Assembly: GCA_964648115.1 (NCBI GenBank)
Contig: CAZYME010000012.1
Span: 1-64,000, forward strand
DNA: 64,000 nucleotides
Reading direction: 5' to 3'
From: CAZYME01 sp964648115
GTDB taxonomy: Bacteria; Pseudomonadota; Gammaproteobacteria; Legionellales; Legionellaceae
Below are positions 51,284 through 60,289 of the stretch, one piece after another. Position 1 is the stretch's first letter. The number at the start of each line of letters is the position of its first letter. A program made the position numbers and the translations under genes. The notes beneath the pieces are model-generated. The model saw only the letters and a program-made list of their open reading frames with translations. It searched no databases and was not told the DNA's origin.

Positions 51284-52147
51284 CTAGCTCTGCGAAGTGC
51301 GGCGAGTGAGTTTAGCAATGAGCTCAGCGACCGTGTTTCGCAATGCTTTGCGCTCAAGGATCATGTCAATGTGGCCATGCTCTAGCAAAAATTCGCTGCG
51401 CTGAAAACCTTCTGGCAAAGTTTGCCGTACAGTTTGCTCTATGACCCTTGGGCCGGCGAAACCAATTAAAGCATTTGGTTCAGCAATAATTACATCACCA
51501 AGACTTGCAAAACTTGCTGAGACGCCTCCCATAGTAGGATCAGTCAACACAACAATAAACGGCAATCCAGTTTCTGAATATCTGGCAAGTGCTGCGGAAG
51601 TCTTGGCCATTTGCATAAGGGAAAATAACCCCTCTTGCATTCGAGCACCACCACTTGCGGTAAAGCAGATGTAAGCACGCTTTTCAGCTGTAGCCACATT
51701 GACAGCTCGGACAAACTTTTCACCGACTGTAGCCCCCATCGAGCCACCCATAAACGAAAATTCAAATGCACTGGCAACAACAGCTTGCTGCTTAAGCGTA
51801 CCTTTCATAACAATCAAAGCTTCATTTTCACCCGTAGCTTTTTGTGCTTGTGTAATGCGGTCTTTGTATTTTTTAGAGTCACGAAATTTCAAACGGTCAA
51901 CCGGCTCAAGCTCCGGGCAAATCTCATCTTGACCTAGATCATCTAAAAATTGAGCCAAACGATCCCTTGCACTCAATCTATGATGATGATGGCACTTAGG
52001 ACAAACAGAGAGATTTTTTTCAAGCTCTGAGCGATATAGAACTTCGCTGCATCCTTGGCATTTAACCCACAATCCCTCGGGAACCCCTTTTTTTTGTGAG
52101 GTTTCTGTTCTAACTTTTGAGGGCAATAATTTTTTCAGCCAGCTCAT
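51284..52147 (-). CDS. accD: Acetyl-CoA carboxylase carboxyltransferase beta subunit
   Basis: Transfers the carboxyl group from biotin to acetyl-CoA in fatty-acid synthesis, together with AccA. It has 287 residues. The N-terminal zinc ribbon (VKCQGCSEVLYR...VCPKCHHHHR) and the carboxyltransferase core with ASGGARMQEGLFSLMQMAK, DPTMGGVSASFA and GFAGPRVIEQTVRQTLPEGF are intact. It is first in the operon accD - folC - SPOR - cvpA. Confidence 0.98.
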   Translation of the reverse strand: MSWLKKLLPSKVRTETSQKKGVPEGLWVKCQGCSEVLYRSELEKNLSVCPKCHHHHRLSARDRLAQFLDDLGQDEICPELEPVDRLKFRDSKKYKDRITQAQKATGENEALIVMKGTLKQQAVVASAFEFSFMGGSMGATVGEKFVRAVNVATAEKRAYICFTASGGARMQEGLFSLMQMAKTSAALARYSETGLPFIVVLTDPTMGGVSASFASLGDVIIAEPNALIGFAGPRVIEQTVRQTLPEGFQRSEFLLEHGHIDMILERKALRNTVAELIAKLTRRTSQS

Positions 52148-52201
52148 AAACGATAACCCATCCTAGAAAATAAACACATCATTATACCTCGAATATGCTA
52201 T

Positions 52202-53293
52202 TTATGCTCGCCCATATTGTTTTGGGTTTTGGACTTTTATTCCAAAGGATCGTGCAGCATGTATAGACCAATAAGGATTACGTAAAAATTCACGACCAAT
52301 AAAGATAGCGTCTGCTTGTTGCTCGAGTAAAATTGTTTCAGCTTGAACAGGCTCAGTAATCATCCCTACCGCCGCTGTCATGATATTTGATTCTCTACGG
52401 ATGGTTTCTGCAAAAGGAACTTGATAGCCAGGTCCGGTGGGAATAACTGCTTGAGGTAATGTGCCGCCACTGGAACAATCAATGAGATCTATCCCTATTT
52501 CTTTTAACTTGCGAGAAAAAGAAATGGTTTCAAATAACCCCCAGGAGTCGGTGCTTGGTACATTAGCATTTAACTCGTCAGCTCCTTTAGCCCAATCTGT
52601 AGCAGAAACTCTGACAAAAAGAGGCAATTCATTCGGCCAGACTCCTCTTACTGCTCGGGCCACCTCCAGAGGAAAACGCATTCGGTTTTCAAGGTTACCT
52701 CCATACTCATCTTTTCGATGGTTTGAAATAGGAGATAAAAACTGATGCATCAAATAACCATGGGCCATGTGCAATTCAAGAACTTGAAAACCCGCCTTGA
52801 GGCTCCGTTCCGTAGCAGAGACAAAAGCTTGTATTGCGTCAGAGACATCGCTATGTGTCATCTCTTTAGGAGATGCATAATCTTGGCTAAAAGCAATCGC
52901 GCTTGGGGCTATAGTTTGCCAAGTCTCCAAAGGGTTAACCTCTAACCAAGGGGCCGAAACAGAGCCTTTTCTACCTGCATGAGCAATCTGGATGCCACTT
53001 ACAGCACCCTGAGTTTTTACGAAATCGGATACACGCTTAAAGTGTTCAATATGATCATCAGACCAAATTCCAAGATCATGAGGAGAAATACGCCCTTCTG
53101 GTGTTACAGCTGTTGCCTCAACCATCACAAGCCCTGCCCCACCAACAGCTCGGCTACCCAAATGCACCAAATGCCAGTCATCAGGGTACCCATTCTTACT
53201 CGAATATTGGCACATAGGAGAAAGCCAGGTACGATTTTTAAATTCTATGCTTTTAATAGTAAGTGGAGTAAAAATATGTTTTTCATAAGCCAT
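52202..53293 (-). CDS. Old Yellow Enzyme family NADH:flavin oxidoreductase (YqjM type)
   Basis: An FMN enzyme of 363 residues that reduces activated C=C bonds or nitro compounds. It has the YqjM-type features: FTPLTIKSIEFKNR, LSPMCQYSSKNGYPDDWH with the regulatory Cys, IQIAHAGRKGSVS, ELHMAHGYLMHQFLSPISN and FIGREFLRNPYW. The native substrate is unknown. It lies 54 bases upstream of accD on the same strand but is probably a separate unit. Confidence 0.93.
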   Translation of the reverse strand: MAYEKHIFTPLTIKSIEFKNRTWLSPMCQYSSKNGYPDDWHLVHLGSRAVGGAGLVMVEATAVTPEGRISPHDLGIWSDDHIEHFKRVSDFVKTQGAVSGIQIAHAGRKGSVSAPWLEVNPLETWQTIAPSAIAFSQDYASPKEMTHSDVSDAIQAFVSATERSLKAGFQVLELHMAHGYLMHQFLSPISNHRKDEYGGNLENRMRFPLEVARAVRGVWPNELPLFVRVSATDWAKGADELNANVPSTDSWGLFETISFSRKLKEIGIDLIDCSSGGTLPQAVIPTGPGYQVPFAETIRRESNIMTAAVGMITEPVQAETILLEQQADAIFIGREFLRNPYWSIHAARSFGIKVQNPKQYGRA

Positions 53294-53646
53294 TCTAGAG
53301 TGACTCTTACAAGATGTGATTTAAATAACATCTTATCAGTTTCATATCAGGAGCGCAGCTACATCAGGGCCAGATCATGAGTGATCATTATTTATCTTAA
53401 TGTCTACGTTCCGCGCTTTATGCGCGGTATCCATAAATTTTGCTAGATTCCTGGATCCTGCGGTCAAGCTGCAGGACGTAAAAATAGAGACCAGATATAA
53501 TGTTTTATCCCAGTATTGTTTATATTTGAGTCACTGATGCTCTCGCCCTGGCAGCTACATCTCGATTCAAGCTAAAACAGCTATAGTTTTTTTATGATTA
53601 GCCGCTAACCAAGCTATAGTAATAGCAGTTGAAATAGGAGATATAC
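53294..53646. other. 353-bp gap, divergent promoters, weak palindromes
   Basis: No gene. It contains a GC-rich inverted stretch around 53401-53432 (gttccgcgc...gcgcggta) and ggatcctgcggtcaagctgcaggacgta near 53451-53480, related to the repeat at 48638-48741. An agctatag word occurs twice around 53580 and 53613, close to the L,D-transpeptidase gene; a possible operator, but unproved. Confidence 0.4.
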
Positions 53647-54360
53647 ATGAAGCTTTTAGGGGGAGTGATGTTGATGGCATTCTTCTTTTTAGCTCAATCA
53701 ACTCCAGCATGGACCCAAACACGTTTTGGTGAGTCACTGTGCAATTCCACAGATTATTTCTGCATGAAAGTTAAACCCGAGGAAAGTTGGGACAGTTTAT
53801 TTCCTAACGAAGAAGAGCGCGATATTGTTAAGCGCGTAAATCGAATGAACATTACCCTGCGATCAGGCATGACCATTGCAGTGCCTAAAAATATCGATCG
53901 ATTAACTATTTATGATGTTTCTCCTTTCCCCAGATATATTGAATCTGACGGTGAAAAAACGATTTATGTTAGCCAAGAAAAGCTTGCCTGGGGGGCTTAT
54001 GACGACAAGGGTGAGTTATTATGGTGGGGACCACTTTCCTCCGGCTCAGGGCATTGCAGAGGCCTTGATGGTACTTGCATTACCCCCTCTGGTTCATTTC
54101 GGGTTATTCGCAAACAGGATATAGACTGCATCTCTACTGCCTTCCCGCTTCGCTCAGACGGAGAAAGTGGCGGTGCTGAAATGCCTTATTGCATGCATTT
54201 TTTTCGTGGGTATGCCCTACATGGTAGCGATACTGTTCCAGGTTATCGTGCTAGCCACGGGTGCGTGCGCATCTTCGTTGAAGATGCGCGTTGGTTAAAT
54301 GAGGAATTTGTAGATCTCCCCGGTGGCGGGGGAAGGGGCACACGGGTGGTTATTGATTAA
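53647..54360 (+). CDS. L,D-transpeptidase (YkuD), EnhA-like
   Basis: A 237-residue periplasmic enzyme with a signal peptide (cleavage probably after TPAW or AWTQ) and a YkuD domain. The catalytic motif HGSDTVPGYRASHGCVR holds the His and the nucleophile Cys (about residue 216). It makes 3-3 peptidoglycan cross-links or attaches lipoproteins. The N-terminal 60 residues resemble a LysM-like part (PEESWDSLFPNEEERDIVKR). Legionella EnhA, linked to host entry, is of this class. AGGAG lies 7 bases before the ATG. Confidence 0.9.
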   Translation: MKLLGGVMLMAFFFLAQSTPAWTQTRFGESLCNSTDYFCMKVKPEESWDSLFPNEEERDIVKRVNRMNITLRSGMTIAVPKNIDRLTIYDVSPFPRYIESDGEKTIYVSQEKLAWGAYDDKGELLWWGPLSSGSGHCRGLDGTCITPSGSFRVIRKQDIDCISTAFPLRSDGESGGAEMPYCMHFFRGYALHGSDTVPGYRASHGCVRIFVEDARWLNEEFVDLPGGGGRGTRVVID

Positions 54361-54363
54361 TAC

Positions 54364-55185
54364 TTACATTAACTGAGAAAAAGTTCCCGTTACCCCGTGG
54401 CGTTTTAATGTGGCTTTGAAACGATCCACAGTACGTTTGTCTGCGAATGGCCCTATTCTAACGATATAGCGTTTTTGATACCTTTCAACAAAAACTCGGG
54501 AAGAGCTTAGCTTAGATAGTTTACGACGTTGCGCTTCTGCCAACGCTTTAGAGCTAAATGCCCCTGCTTGAAGATAATAACGCGCAGGTTTTGCTTTACC
54601 AGGAGCGGTACTGGTTAAGGCTTCTATTTCAACAGGTGCTGTTCCTGTTGCCATAATTCCTAATTTAGCTGCTGCTGCATAAGATAAATCAATAATTCTT
54701 CCACTGTGAAAAGGGCCGCGATCATTTACTTTAACTATCGCTTCTCGTCCATTACTTAAATTTTTAACACGAACATATGTGGGGAGCGGAAGTGTTTTAT
54801 GTGCGGCAGTCAATGCGTACATATTGTAACCCTCACCACTCGAGGTGCGCTTTTTATGAAATTTAGTGCCATACCATGATGCGAGACCACGAGCATGATA
54901 ACCCCTTGAGCTTGTCATAACCTCATAGGTATGCCCTTTTACTTTATAAGCTCCAGGATTACCGTAACGGCTCAATGGTGCGTGTGTGGGGAATATTTTT
55001 TGGAAAAATGATGGTAAAGGCCCGGAGGGAGCACCATCATGTTCATCCTCTGCTGTTTTATTTTTTTTATTAATAACAGCGGCTCTATTTTTCGCTGTAA
55101 CATTACCTTGGCGAACAACGCCCTGTTTGGTTTGACAGGCAGTTAGCAGCCCTAAAAAAACCATCAATAAAACATATCTCATCAT
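54364..55185 (-). CDS. rlpA: Septal ring lytic transglycosylase RlpA family lipoprotein
   Basis: A 273-residue lipoprotein (lipobox LGLLTACQTK) with the double-psi beta-barrel RlpA domain (GLASWYGTKFHKKRTSSGE, VKVNDRGPFHSGRIIDLSY) at about 105-195 and a C-terminal SPOR domain (RYYLQAGAFSSKALAEAQ) that directs it to the septum. The catalytic-site residues of the barrel (Glu, and Asp in NDRGP) are present. It is convergent with the L,D-transpeptidase gene, 3 bases apart. Confidence 0.94.
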   Translation of the reverse strand: MMRYVLLMVFLGLLTACQTKQGVVRQGNVTAKNRAAVINKKNKTAEDEHDGAPSGPLPSFFQKIFPTHAPLSRYGNPGAYKVKGHTYEVMTSSRGYHARGLASWYGTKFHKKRTSSGEGYNMYALTAAHKTLPLPTYVRVKNLSNGREAIVKVNDRGPFHSGRIIDLSYAAAAKLGIMATGTAPVEIEALTSTAPGKAKPARYYLQAGAFSSKALAEAQRRKLSKLSSSRVFVERYQKRYIVRIGPFADKRTVDRFKATLKRHGVTGTFSQLM

Positions 55186-55370
55186 ATCCTACCAATTATT
55201 TATGTAGTCATAATTCAACAAACCGGTGCGCAGTATAGCACAACTAAGAAAATGATGTTTTGCGCCACTACGCACCCTATAGTAAAAGCGTCTTAGGTCT
55301 AAGTTGCCCCTAACCATCTGAGCCGTGACCCTCAGGGAGCGGAGCATTGGCTATCAAGATTTTCCGCGCC

Positions 55371-56708
55371 CTAACGGTCACGAATGGGATGGCTACGCAG
55401 ATTATTACCAAGCAATTTAGGGCTAAAGAAACAAACACTCCAGGATATTAACGCTACAATAGTTAAGTAAATTCCAGGCGCTATTATAGAATCAAAATAT
55501 TTAATCATTACCGTACACACCAAAGGGCTCATCCCTCCAAAAAAAGCATATGCAAGATTGTAGCTCATAGCTACACCTGAATAACGAATTGGGGTTGGAA
55601 ATAAATGCGCTAGCATGATGGCATAAGCCGCAGGCAGCAGGCAAAAAATAGTTGCAAAAATCATATAGCTGAACACAACCCAGAACAAACCATGTATTGT
55701 TAGCAGCGCAAAAAATCCGTAGCTCAGTAGCACTAAAGCACCGGTACCAATCAAGTATATTCTGCGAGAACCAAAACGATCAGTAATTAGCCCCCCAAGA
55801 AGAATCATGAAGCTAAGGAAAAATGTCCCCGCGGTATTCATTCTCACGATCAGTGTAAAATCATAATGAAAATATTGATGCAAATACGTAGGCCAATATA
55901 GGAAAATAAACACAGAAACTGAAGCAACCGCTATCAGCAATGTACCTTGAAAAACCTGCTTTGATGAATGCCTCATTAGTTCTACAAAAGGAATTTTCTG
56001 CACGTCTTTTGGTTTCAGAGATTTAAAAGCCGCTGTTTCATGCAAATAACGACGTAGAAACATAGAGCCCAAACCAAGCACACCACCTAAAATAAACGGA
56101 ATACGCCAGCCGAATGCTAAGAGTTGTGCTTCAGATAAACTGGAGGACAAGACAGTAGTCACGGCAGATGCAATCAGCATCCCCATATTAATCCCTGCGA
56201 ACAAGGTGGATAAAGAAAAACCCTGTCTGTGATCTTCCACATGTTCGGCAACAAATGTCAGTGCCGCTGGAACCTCACCACCAAGCGCGAGCCCTTGCAA
56301 CATTCTAAAAATTAACAATAACACAGGAGCCACAACACCAATTTCTGCGGTAGTCGGTAATAATCCTATGGCCAATGATGGAATAGCCATAAATAATATC
56401 GTGACGATAAAAACCACCTTGCGCCCATATCTGTCGCCAAAGTGGCCGAAAATAATTCCACCCAGAGGGCGTAATAGATAACCAATTGAAAAAATTGCCA
56501 GCGTCTTTAAGGTTGCAACATATGAGGAGTTATCCGCAAAAAATAATTTTTCAATCAGGTGGGCAAAAAAAATGTAAATAATAAAATCATAGTATTCAAG
56601 CGCCCCACCTAACGAGGACAGAATCAAAACTTTTTTTTGTTCGCGAGTAAAGGAGTTTATTTTCTGCATAAAGACTGTATTTATAGTAGCCCAGCGTTTA
56701 GAGTTCAT
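55371..56708 (-). CDS. MFS transporter, metabolite:H+ symporter (ProP-like) family
   Basis: A 445-residue carrier (432 if it starts at ATG 56669). MHS features are clear: LGGALEYYDFIIYIFFA in helix 1, GHFGDRYGRKVVF in loop 2-3, and FRMLQGLALGGEVPAALTFVAEH. There are twelve helices. Members move osmolytes, citrate, dicarboxylates or amino acids with protons; the exact substrate is not readable. Neither start has a strong ribosome site. Confidence 0.9.
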   Translation of the reverse strand: MNSKRWATINTVFMQKINSFTREQKKVLILSSLGGALEYYDFIIYIFFAHLIEKLFFADNSSYVATLKTLAIFSIGYLLRPLGGIIFGHFGDRYGRKVVFIVTILFMAIPSLAIGLLPTTAEIGVVAPVLLLIFRMLQGLALGGEVPAALTFVAEHVEDHRQGFSLSTLFAGINMGMLIASAVTTVLSSSLSEAQLLAFGWRIPFILGGVLGLGSMFLRRYLHETAAFKSLKPKDVQKIPFVELMRHSSKQVFQGTLLIAVASVSVFIFLYWPTYLHQYFHYDFTLIVRMNTAGTFFLSFMILLGGLITDRFGSRRIYLIGTGALVLLSYGFFALLTIHGLFWVVFSYMIFATIFCLLPAAYAIMLAHLFPTPIRYSGVAMSYNLAYAFFGGMSPLVCTVMIKYFDSIIAPGIYLTIVALISWSVCFFSPKLLGNNLRSHPIRDR

Positions 56709-56806
56709 ATTCTGTCACAAAGCATACGAACCCCCTACTTTTTTCTACAATTTTTGGAATATACTGTGCAATATCATCCAAGCTTGCCTATAAAAGAGGT
56801 AGTTTA

Positions 56807-57373
56807 ATGACCCAAGACCTCATAAGTTCAATTCGATTTGAAAAGGTTAATCAGCAACATCAAAAAACCATTTTTGGATGGCTTGATGAGACACATATGC
56901 AAGAATTTTGGGATAATAGTCAGCAACATAGGGATGATATTATTCATTTTATTAATGGCCGTCTTACGCCCTCTCCTTATTTTCGCGGCATTTTTACTTA
57001 CTGGGTTGGTATTATTAATAACGAACCATTTAGTTTTATTTTAACAGCCGAAGTACACTCAAATGATAACTGCGAACCAATCTGGCATGAGCAAATTTCA
57101 CAAACAGGAAAAACATATAGCATTGATTTCGGTATTGGTAATAAAAATTATTTAGGGCAAGGTTTAGCGGCTACAACGCTGAAAAAATTTACTGTTTTCT
57201 TTCAAGAGCAAGTTGATCCATTAGCAGATACTTTTTTCATTGACCCTAATGAAAATAATCCTCGAGCTATGCATGTATTTGAAAAGGCTGGTTTCAGAGC
57301 AATTGGTGATTCCACAGTAAAAGAAGGCATTTTTACAGACCAACAGAAGGTTTTAATGGTTATGAAGCCGTAG
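56807..57373 (+). CDS. GNAT acetyltransferase, AAC(6')-like
   Basis: A 188-residue acetyltransferase with the family pattern of aminoglycoside 6'-N- and siderophore-type acetyltransferases: FGWLDETHMQEFWD, SIDFGIGNKNYLGQGLA (acetyl-CoA loop) and FIDPNENNPRAMHVFEKAGF. The real substrate is open. Resistance is possible but a housekeeping role is as likely. GAGG lies 9 bases upstream. Close to the sterol reductase gene but 131 bases away. Confidence 0.88.
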   Translation: MTQDLISSIRFEKVNQQHQKTIFGWLDETHMQEFWDNSQQHRDDIIHFINGRLTPSPYFRGIFTYWVGIINNEPFSFILTAEVHSNDNCEPIWHEQISQTGKTYSIDFGIGNKNYLGQGLAATTLKKFTVFFQEQVDPLADTFFIDPNENNPRAMHVFEKAGFRAIGDSTVKEGIFTDQQKVLMVMKP

Positions 57374-57504
57374 ATAGATTTGTGTACTGAAAACCCCACA
57401 TTATATTATTTACCATTTGTAACCACATAGTTATTCCAAAACTAAATACATTAATGCTACTCTTTTGTGAAAGCTTCTGAAATTATATATAAGGACATAT
57501 ATAT

Positions 57505-58800
57505 ATGTGGCATAGCATGCGCAATACCTTAGGCCCCCTCCTTCTCATGCTCGTCTGTCCCCCTTTTGTAATGTTAATGTGGTATACAAATACAACGCTG
57601 GGCGGCTCTTTGTCAGAGCTTTTTAGTTTAATGCTAGAACAAGGCATTTTTCAGACTACCTATACTATTTGGAAACCTTATTTTTTCGGCTCCTCTCTGG
57701 CCTGGGGCATGATTGCGTGCTTTATAGTATTTGAACTCGCCTTGATGCGCCTGTTACCAGGGAAAACCTGGCATGGGCCTATAACCCCCAAGGGAAATGT
57801 TCCTGTTTATAAAGCCAATGGGGTTTTCGCATTCCTTACCACAATGGCTGTATTTTGCATTGCGACGTTTGGGTTACAAATATTTCCCGCGAGTATTCTC
57901 TATGATAACTTAGGTTACATTTTAGGCGCGCTGAATATTTTTAGCCTACTATTTTGTGGTTTGCTTTACATCAAAGGCCGTTTTTTCCCTTCTTCAACGG
58001 ATGCTGGTATTACACAAAACTTCTTGTTTGATTATTACTGGGGAACTGAGCTTTACCCTCAAGTATGGGGTTTGCATATTAAAAAATTTATCACTTGCCG
58101 CTTTGGGATGATGAGCTGGGGAGTACTGCTTATATCTTATTGTTCTAAACAAGCCGAGCTAGGTGGTTTAGCCAACTCCATGTTAATTGCTGTATCCCTA
58201 CAATTTTTATACATCCTAAAGTTTTATATTTGGGAAAATGGTTATCTTCGTTCACTAGATATTATGCATGACAGAGCTGGATTCTATATTTGTTGGGGTT
58301 GCTTAGTATGGGTACCTTGCATCTATACCTCCCCTAGTATGTATCTCGTTCTTCATCCTGTTCATTTGAGTTTTGCATCGGCAATAGCCTTGTTTTGCTT
58401 AGGAGTCTTCTTTATATCGATTAATTATCTCGCTGATAGGCAAAGGCTAGTAGCAAGGGCCACTGGAGGTAATTGCAAAATATGGGGTAAAAATCCTACT
58501 ACTCTGTTAGCAAATTATAAGACCGAGCAAGGGCAGAAAAAGCAAACTATCTTACTTGCATCAGGATGGTGGGGAATTGCGCGCCATTTTCATTATGTTC
58601 CAGAACTAGCCGCATCATTTATTTGGTCTGCTCCTGCGCTTTTCACGCATTTTGCACCCTATTTTTATTTTTGTTACCTGGTTATTCTTCTGGTAGATCG
58701 AGCATTTCGCGATGACAGGCGATGTGCGAAAAAATATGGCCATGATTGGAAAAAATATTGCGAGAAAGTACCCTACAAAATCATTCCTTTTTTAATTTAA
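57505..58800 (+). CDS. ERG4/ERG24-family sterol reductase (7-dehydrocholesterol reductase-like)
   Basis: A 431-residue protein with about 9 membrane helices. Hallmarks of the eukaryotic family: DYYWGTELYPQVWGLHIKKF, ILKFYIWENGYLRSLDIMHD, the LLASGWWGIARHFHYVPEL motif and the C-terminal DRRCAKKYGHDWKKYCEKVP. Relatives in Coxiella and Legionella are thought to have come from eukaryotes and to act on host sterols. It probably reduces the delta-7 (or delta-14) bond with NADPH. A start at ATG 57505 is preceded by AAGGA with 11 bases spacing. Sterol role is known for the family; the exact bond is inferred. Confidence 0.93.
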   Translation: MWHSMRNTLGPLLLMLVCPPFVMLMWYTNTTLGGSLSELFSLMLEQGIFQTTYTIWKPYFFGSSLAWGMIACFIVFELALMRLLPGKTWHGPITPKGNVPVYKANGVFAFLTTMAVFCIATFGLQIFPASILYDNLGYILGALNIFSLLFCGLLYIKGRFFPSSTDAGITQNFLFDYYWGTELYPQVWGLHIKKFITCRFGMMSWGVLLISYCSKQAELGGLANSMLIAVSLQFLYILKFYIWENGYLRSLDIMHDRAGFYICWGCLVWVPCIYTSPSMYLVLHPVHLSFASAIALFCLGVFFISINYLADRQRLVARATGGNCKIWGKNPTTLLANYKTEQGQKKQTILLASGWWGIARHFHYVPELAASFIWSAPALFTHFAPYFYFCYLVILLVDRAFRDDRRCAKKYGHDWKKYCEKVPYKIIPFLI

Positions 58801-58875
58801 TGCACAATTTTAACCCGTATGGTGAAAGGCGGAATGAAGGATTAAAATTGAGCATTATGATATGGCCGGTGTAAG

Positions 58876-59865
58876 CTATTTAGGTCTTGTAGGTGATTCG
58901 TCAAGGGCGCGGGATACTGCATCTGGAAGATTTTCTCGATCAGACTCCGCCATCCTTCCAGCACGAAGTTCTTCCTTAATATACGCAGCACCTATGCTTT
59001 TAAGAGTCGAAGGCAACCTTATCCCAAGTTTAAATGCTAGGGCATTATCAGTTGTTGTTTCTGTTTTAAGGCGGGAAAATTCTACATTTGCAGGCGTTTT
59101 GATACCAGGAAATATCGTGAGCAATCCCTTACAATCTTCAGGGCTCATCGATGTTACCTGAGTCGCTGACAGTTTAATTTTAACAATACTAGGCAATTTT
59201 GTTGATTCAGCAGCAATTTCTGCGAAAGGTATGTCTAAATAGCCGCTTAGATCAAGCGAACGGATCCCTTGAGGCAAATTAGAAAAAGCTCTACTTAATC
59301 CAGCTGATGTTGCATTCTCGTACGTAGGGCCAGTCCCAGCCAAAATCAAGGACTCCAACTGTCTAGGAAATGAAGAGAAGATTTTTGTTATCTGATCGTC
59401 ATCATGCTCTCGGAGTGAGTTTCCACTTAAATCTAGTGAATTAAGACCATCATGGAGTGTGCCAAACACTCTTGGTAAGTCATCTATCGGCCTTCCACAA
59501 AACAAATCATTATCAGCTAACCCAAGTGATACCACGTTTCTTCTGATACTTCTGAAGGTTTGTTCTAAGAGCCCTGTTTCTCTAGAAGAAAGACCATTCT
59601 TAGCTAAATTTAAGTTTCCAGCAAAAACAATGGCGGCAAGTATTTGCTGCAAATCCGTATTATCTATCTTGGCCAAACTAGTGTTGCTCAAATTAAGCGA
59701 TTGTATAGTTGGTGGTAGGCTCTTCAGGGCAGCTACTAAATCTGCAACTGGTATTTTGCTCAAGTCATTCCCGCTCAAATTCAGCTCTGTCGCATCCGGA
59801 GGTATATTGCGGAAAGCATCTTGTAGAGTGTCTGTACTCAATTCGGATATTTTATGCTGAGGCAT
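58876..59865 (-). CDS. Leucine-rich repeat protein, candidate effector
   Basis: A 329-residue protein with about seven to eight ribonuclease-inhibitor-like leucine-rich repeats: TELNLSGNDL, QSLNLSNTSL, GNLNLAKNGL, VSLGLADNDL, NSLDLSGNSL, ESLILAGTG and RSLDLSGY. The tail (about 250-329) lacks repeats, is charged and ends ALDESPTRPK. No signal peptide. ATG at 59865 is fixed by GAGGAGG 7 bases upstream, so the longer frame is rejected. A small helical gene lies 65 bases upstream on the same strand. The domain is typical of host-targeted proteins; secretion is inferred. Confidence 0.82.
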   Translation of the reverse strand: MPQHKISELSTDTLQDAFRNIPPDATELNLSGNDLSKIPVADLVAALKSLPPTIQSLNLSNTSLAKIDNTDLQQILAAIVFAGNLNLAKNGLSSRETGLLEQTFRSIRRNVVSLGLADNDLFCGRPIDDLPRVFGTLHDGLNSLDLSGNSLREHDDDQITKIFSSFPRQLESLILAGTGPTYENATSAGLSRAFSNLPQGIRSLDLSGYLDIPFAEIAAESTKLPSIVKIKLSATQVTSMSPEDCKGLLTIFPGIKTPANVEFSRLKTETTTDNALAFKLGIRLPSTLKSIGAAYIKEELRAGRMAESDRENLPDAVSRALDESPTRPK

Positions 59866-59930
59866 TTCACTTCCTCCTCTCAACATGACTTTATTACAAT
59901 ATAGCACAAAATAATACCAATATATCAATA

Positions 59931-60164
59931 TCAAATCATATGGTTTATTTTTTTTACCAAAACCTCCTCCTTTAACTCCCTCAAGAAATCAGTAGCTAAT
60001 CGTAATCCTTCGGATAGCTTATTATGCAGTTCTGGCTGCATATTTTGATCTTCTGCAGCCATTTCATTGGTTAAATCCAGCGATATCTCTTCCAACAAAC
60101 GTATTTTTTCTAGATTGGAAATATCTCGTTGAAAAATTTCAAGCACCTCTACTTTTCTGTCCAT
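59931..60164 (-). CDS. Short helical protein upstream of the LRR gene
   Basis: A 77-residue protein that I do not recognise. It is highly charged with heptad-like spacing (FQRDISNLEKIRLLEEISL, GLRLATDFLRELKEEVLVKK), so a coiled coil is expected. It lies 65 bases upstream of the LRR gene on the same strand and may be a partner, such as a chaperone or regulator. No ribosome site of note is seen (GGTGA at about -10). Confidence 0.5.
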   Translation of the reverse strand: MDRKVEVLEIFQRDISNLEKIRLLEEISLDLTNEMAAEDQNMQPELHNKLSEGLRLATDFLRELKEEVLVKKINHMI

Positions 60165-60289
60165 AGAATCACCGTGGATTTTTATATTGTTGTCTTTAAA
60201 TTATACAACAAGCAATTAAAAAAAATTGGCGCGGTGCAAATAGCGAACAAATCTCTATCCAATCCTGTTATCCTCAACTTTCGTTATAT

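Noticed and set aside
51284..51357. Longer folC start overlapping accD
   Set aside because: The first 26 residues only mirror accD in another frame; the family start fits ATG at 51279.
51635..51937. 100-residue + frame opposite accD
   Set aside because: A shadow of accD with no start signal.
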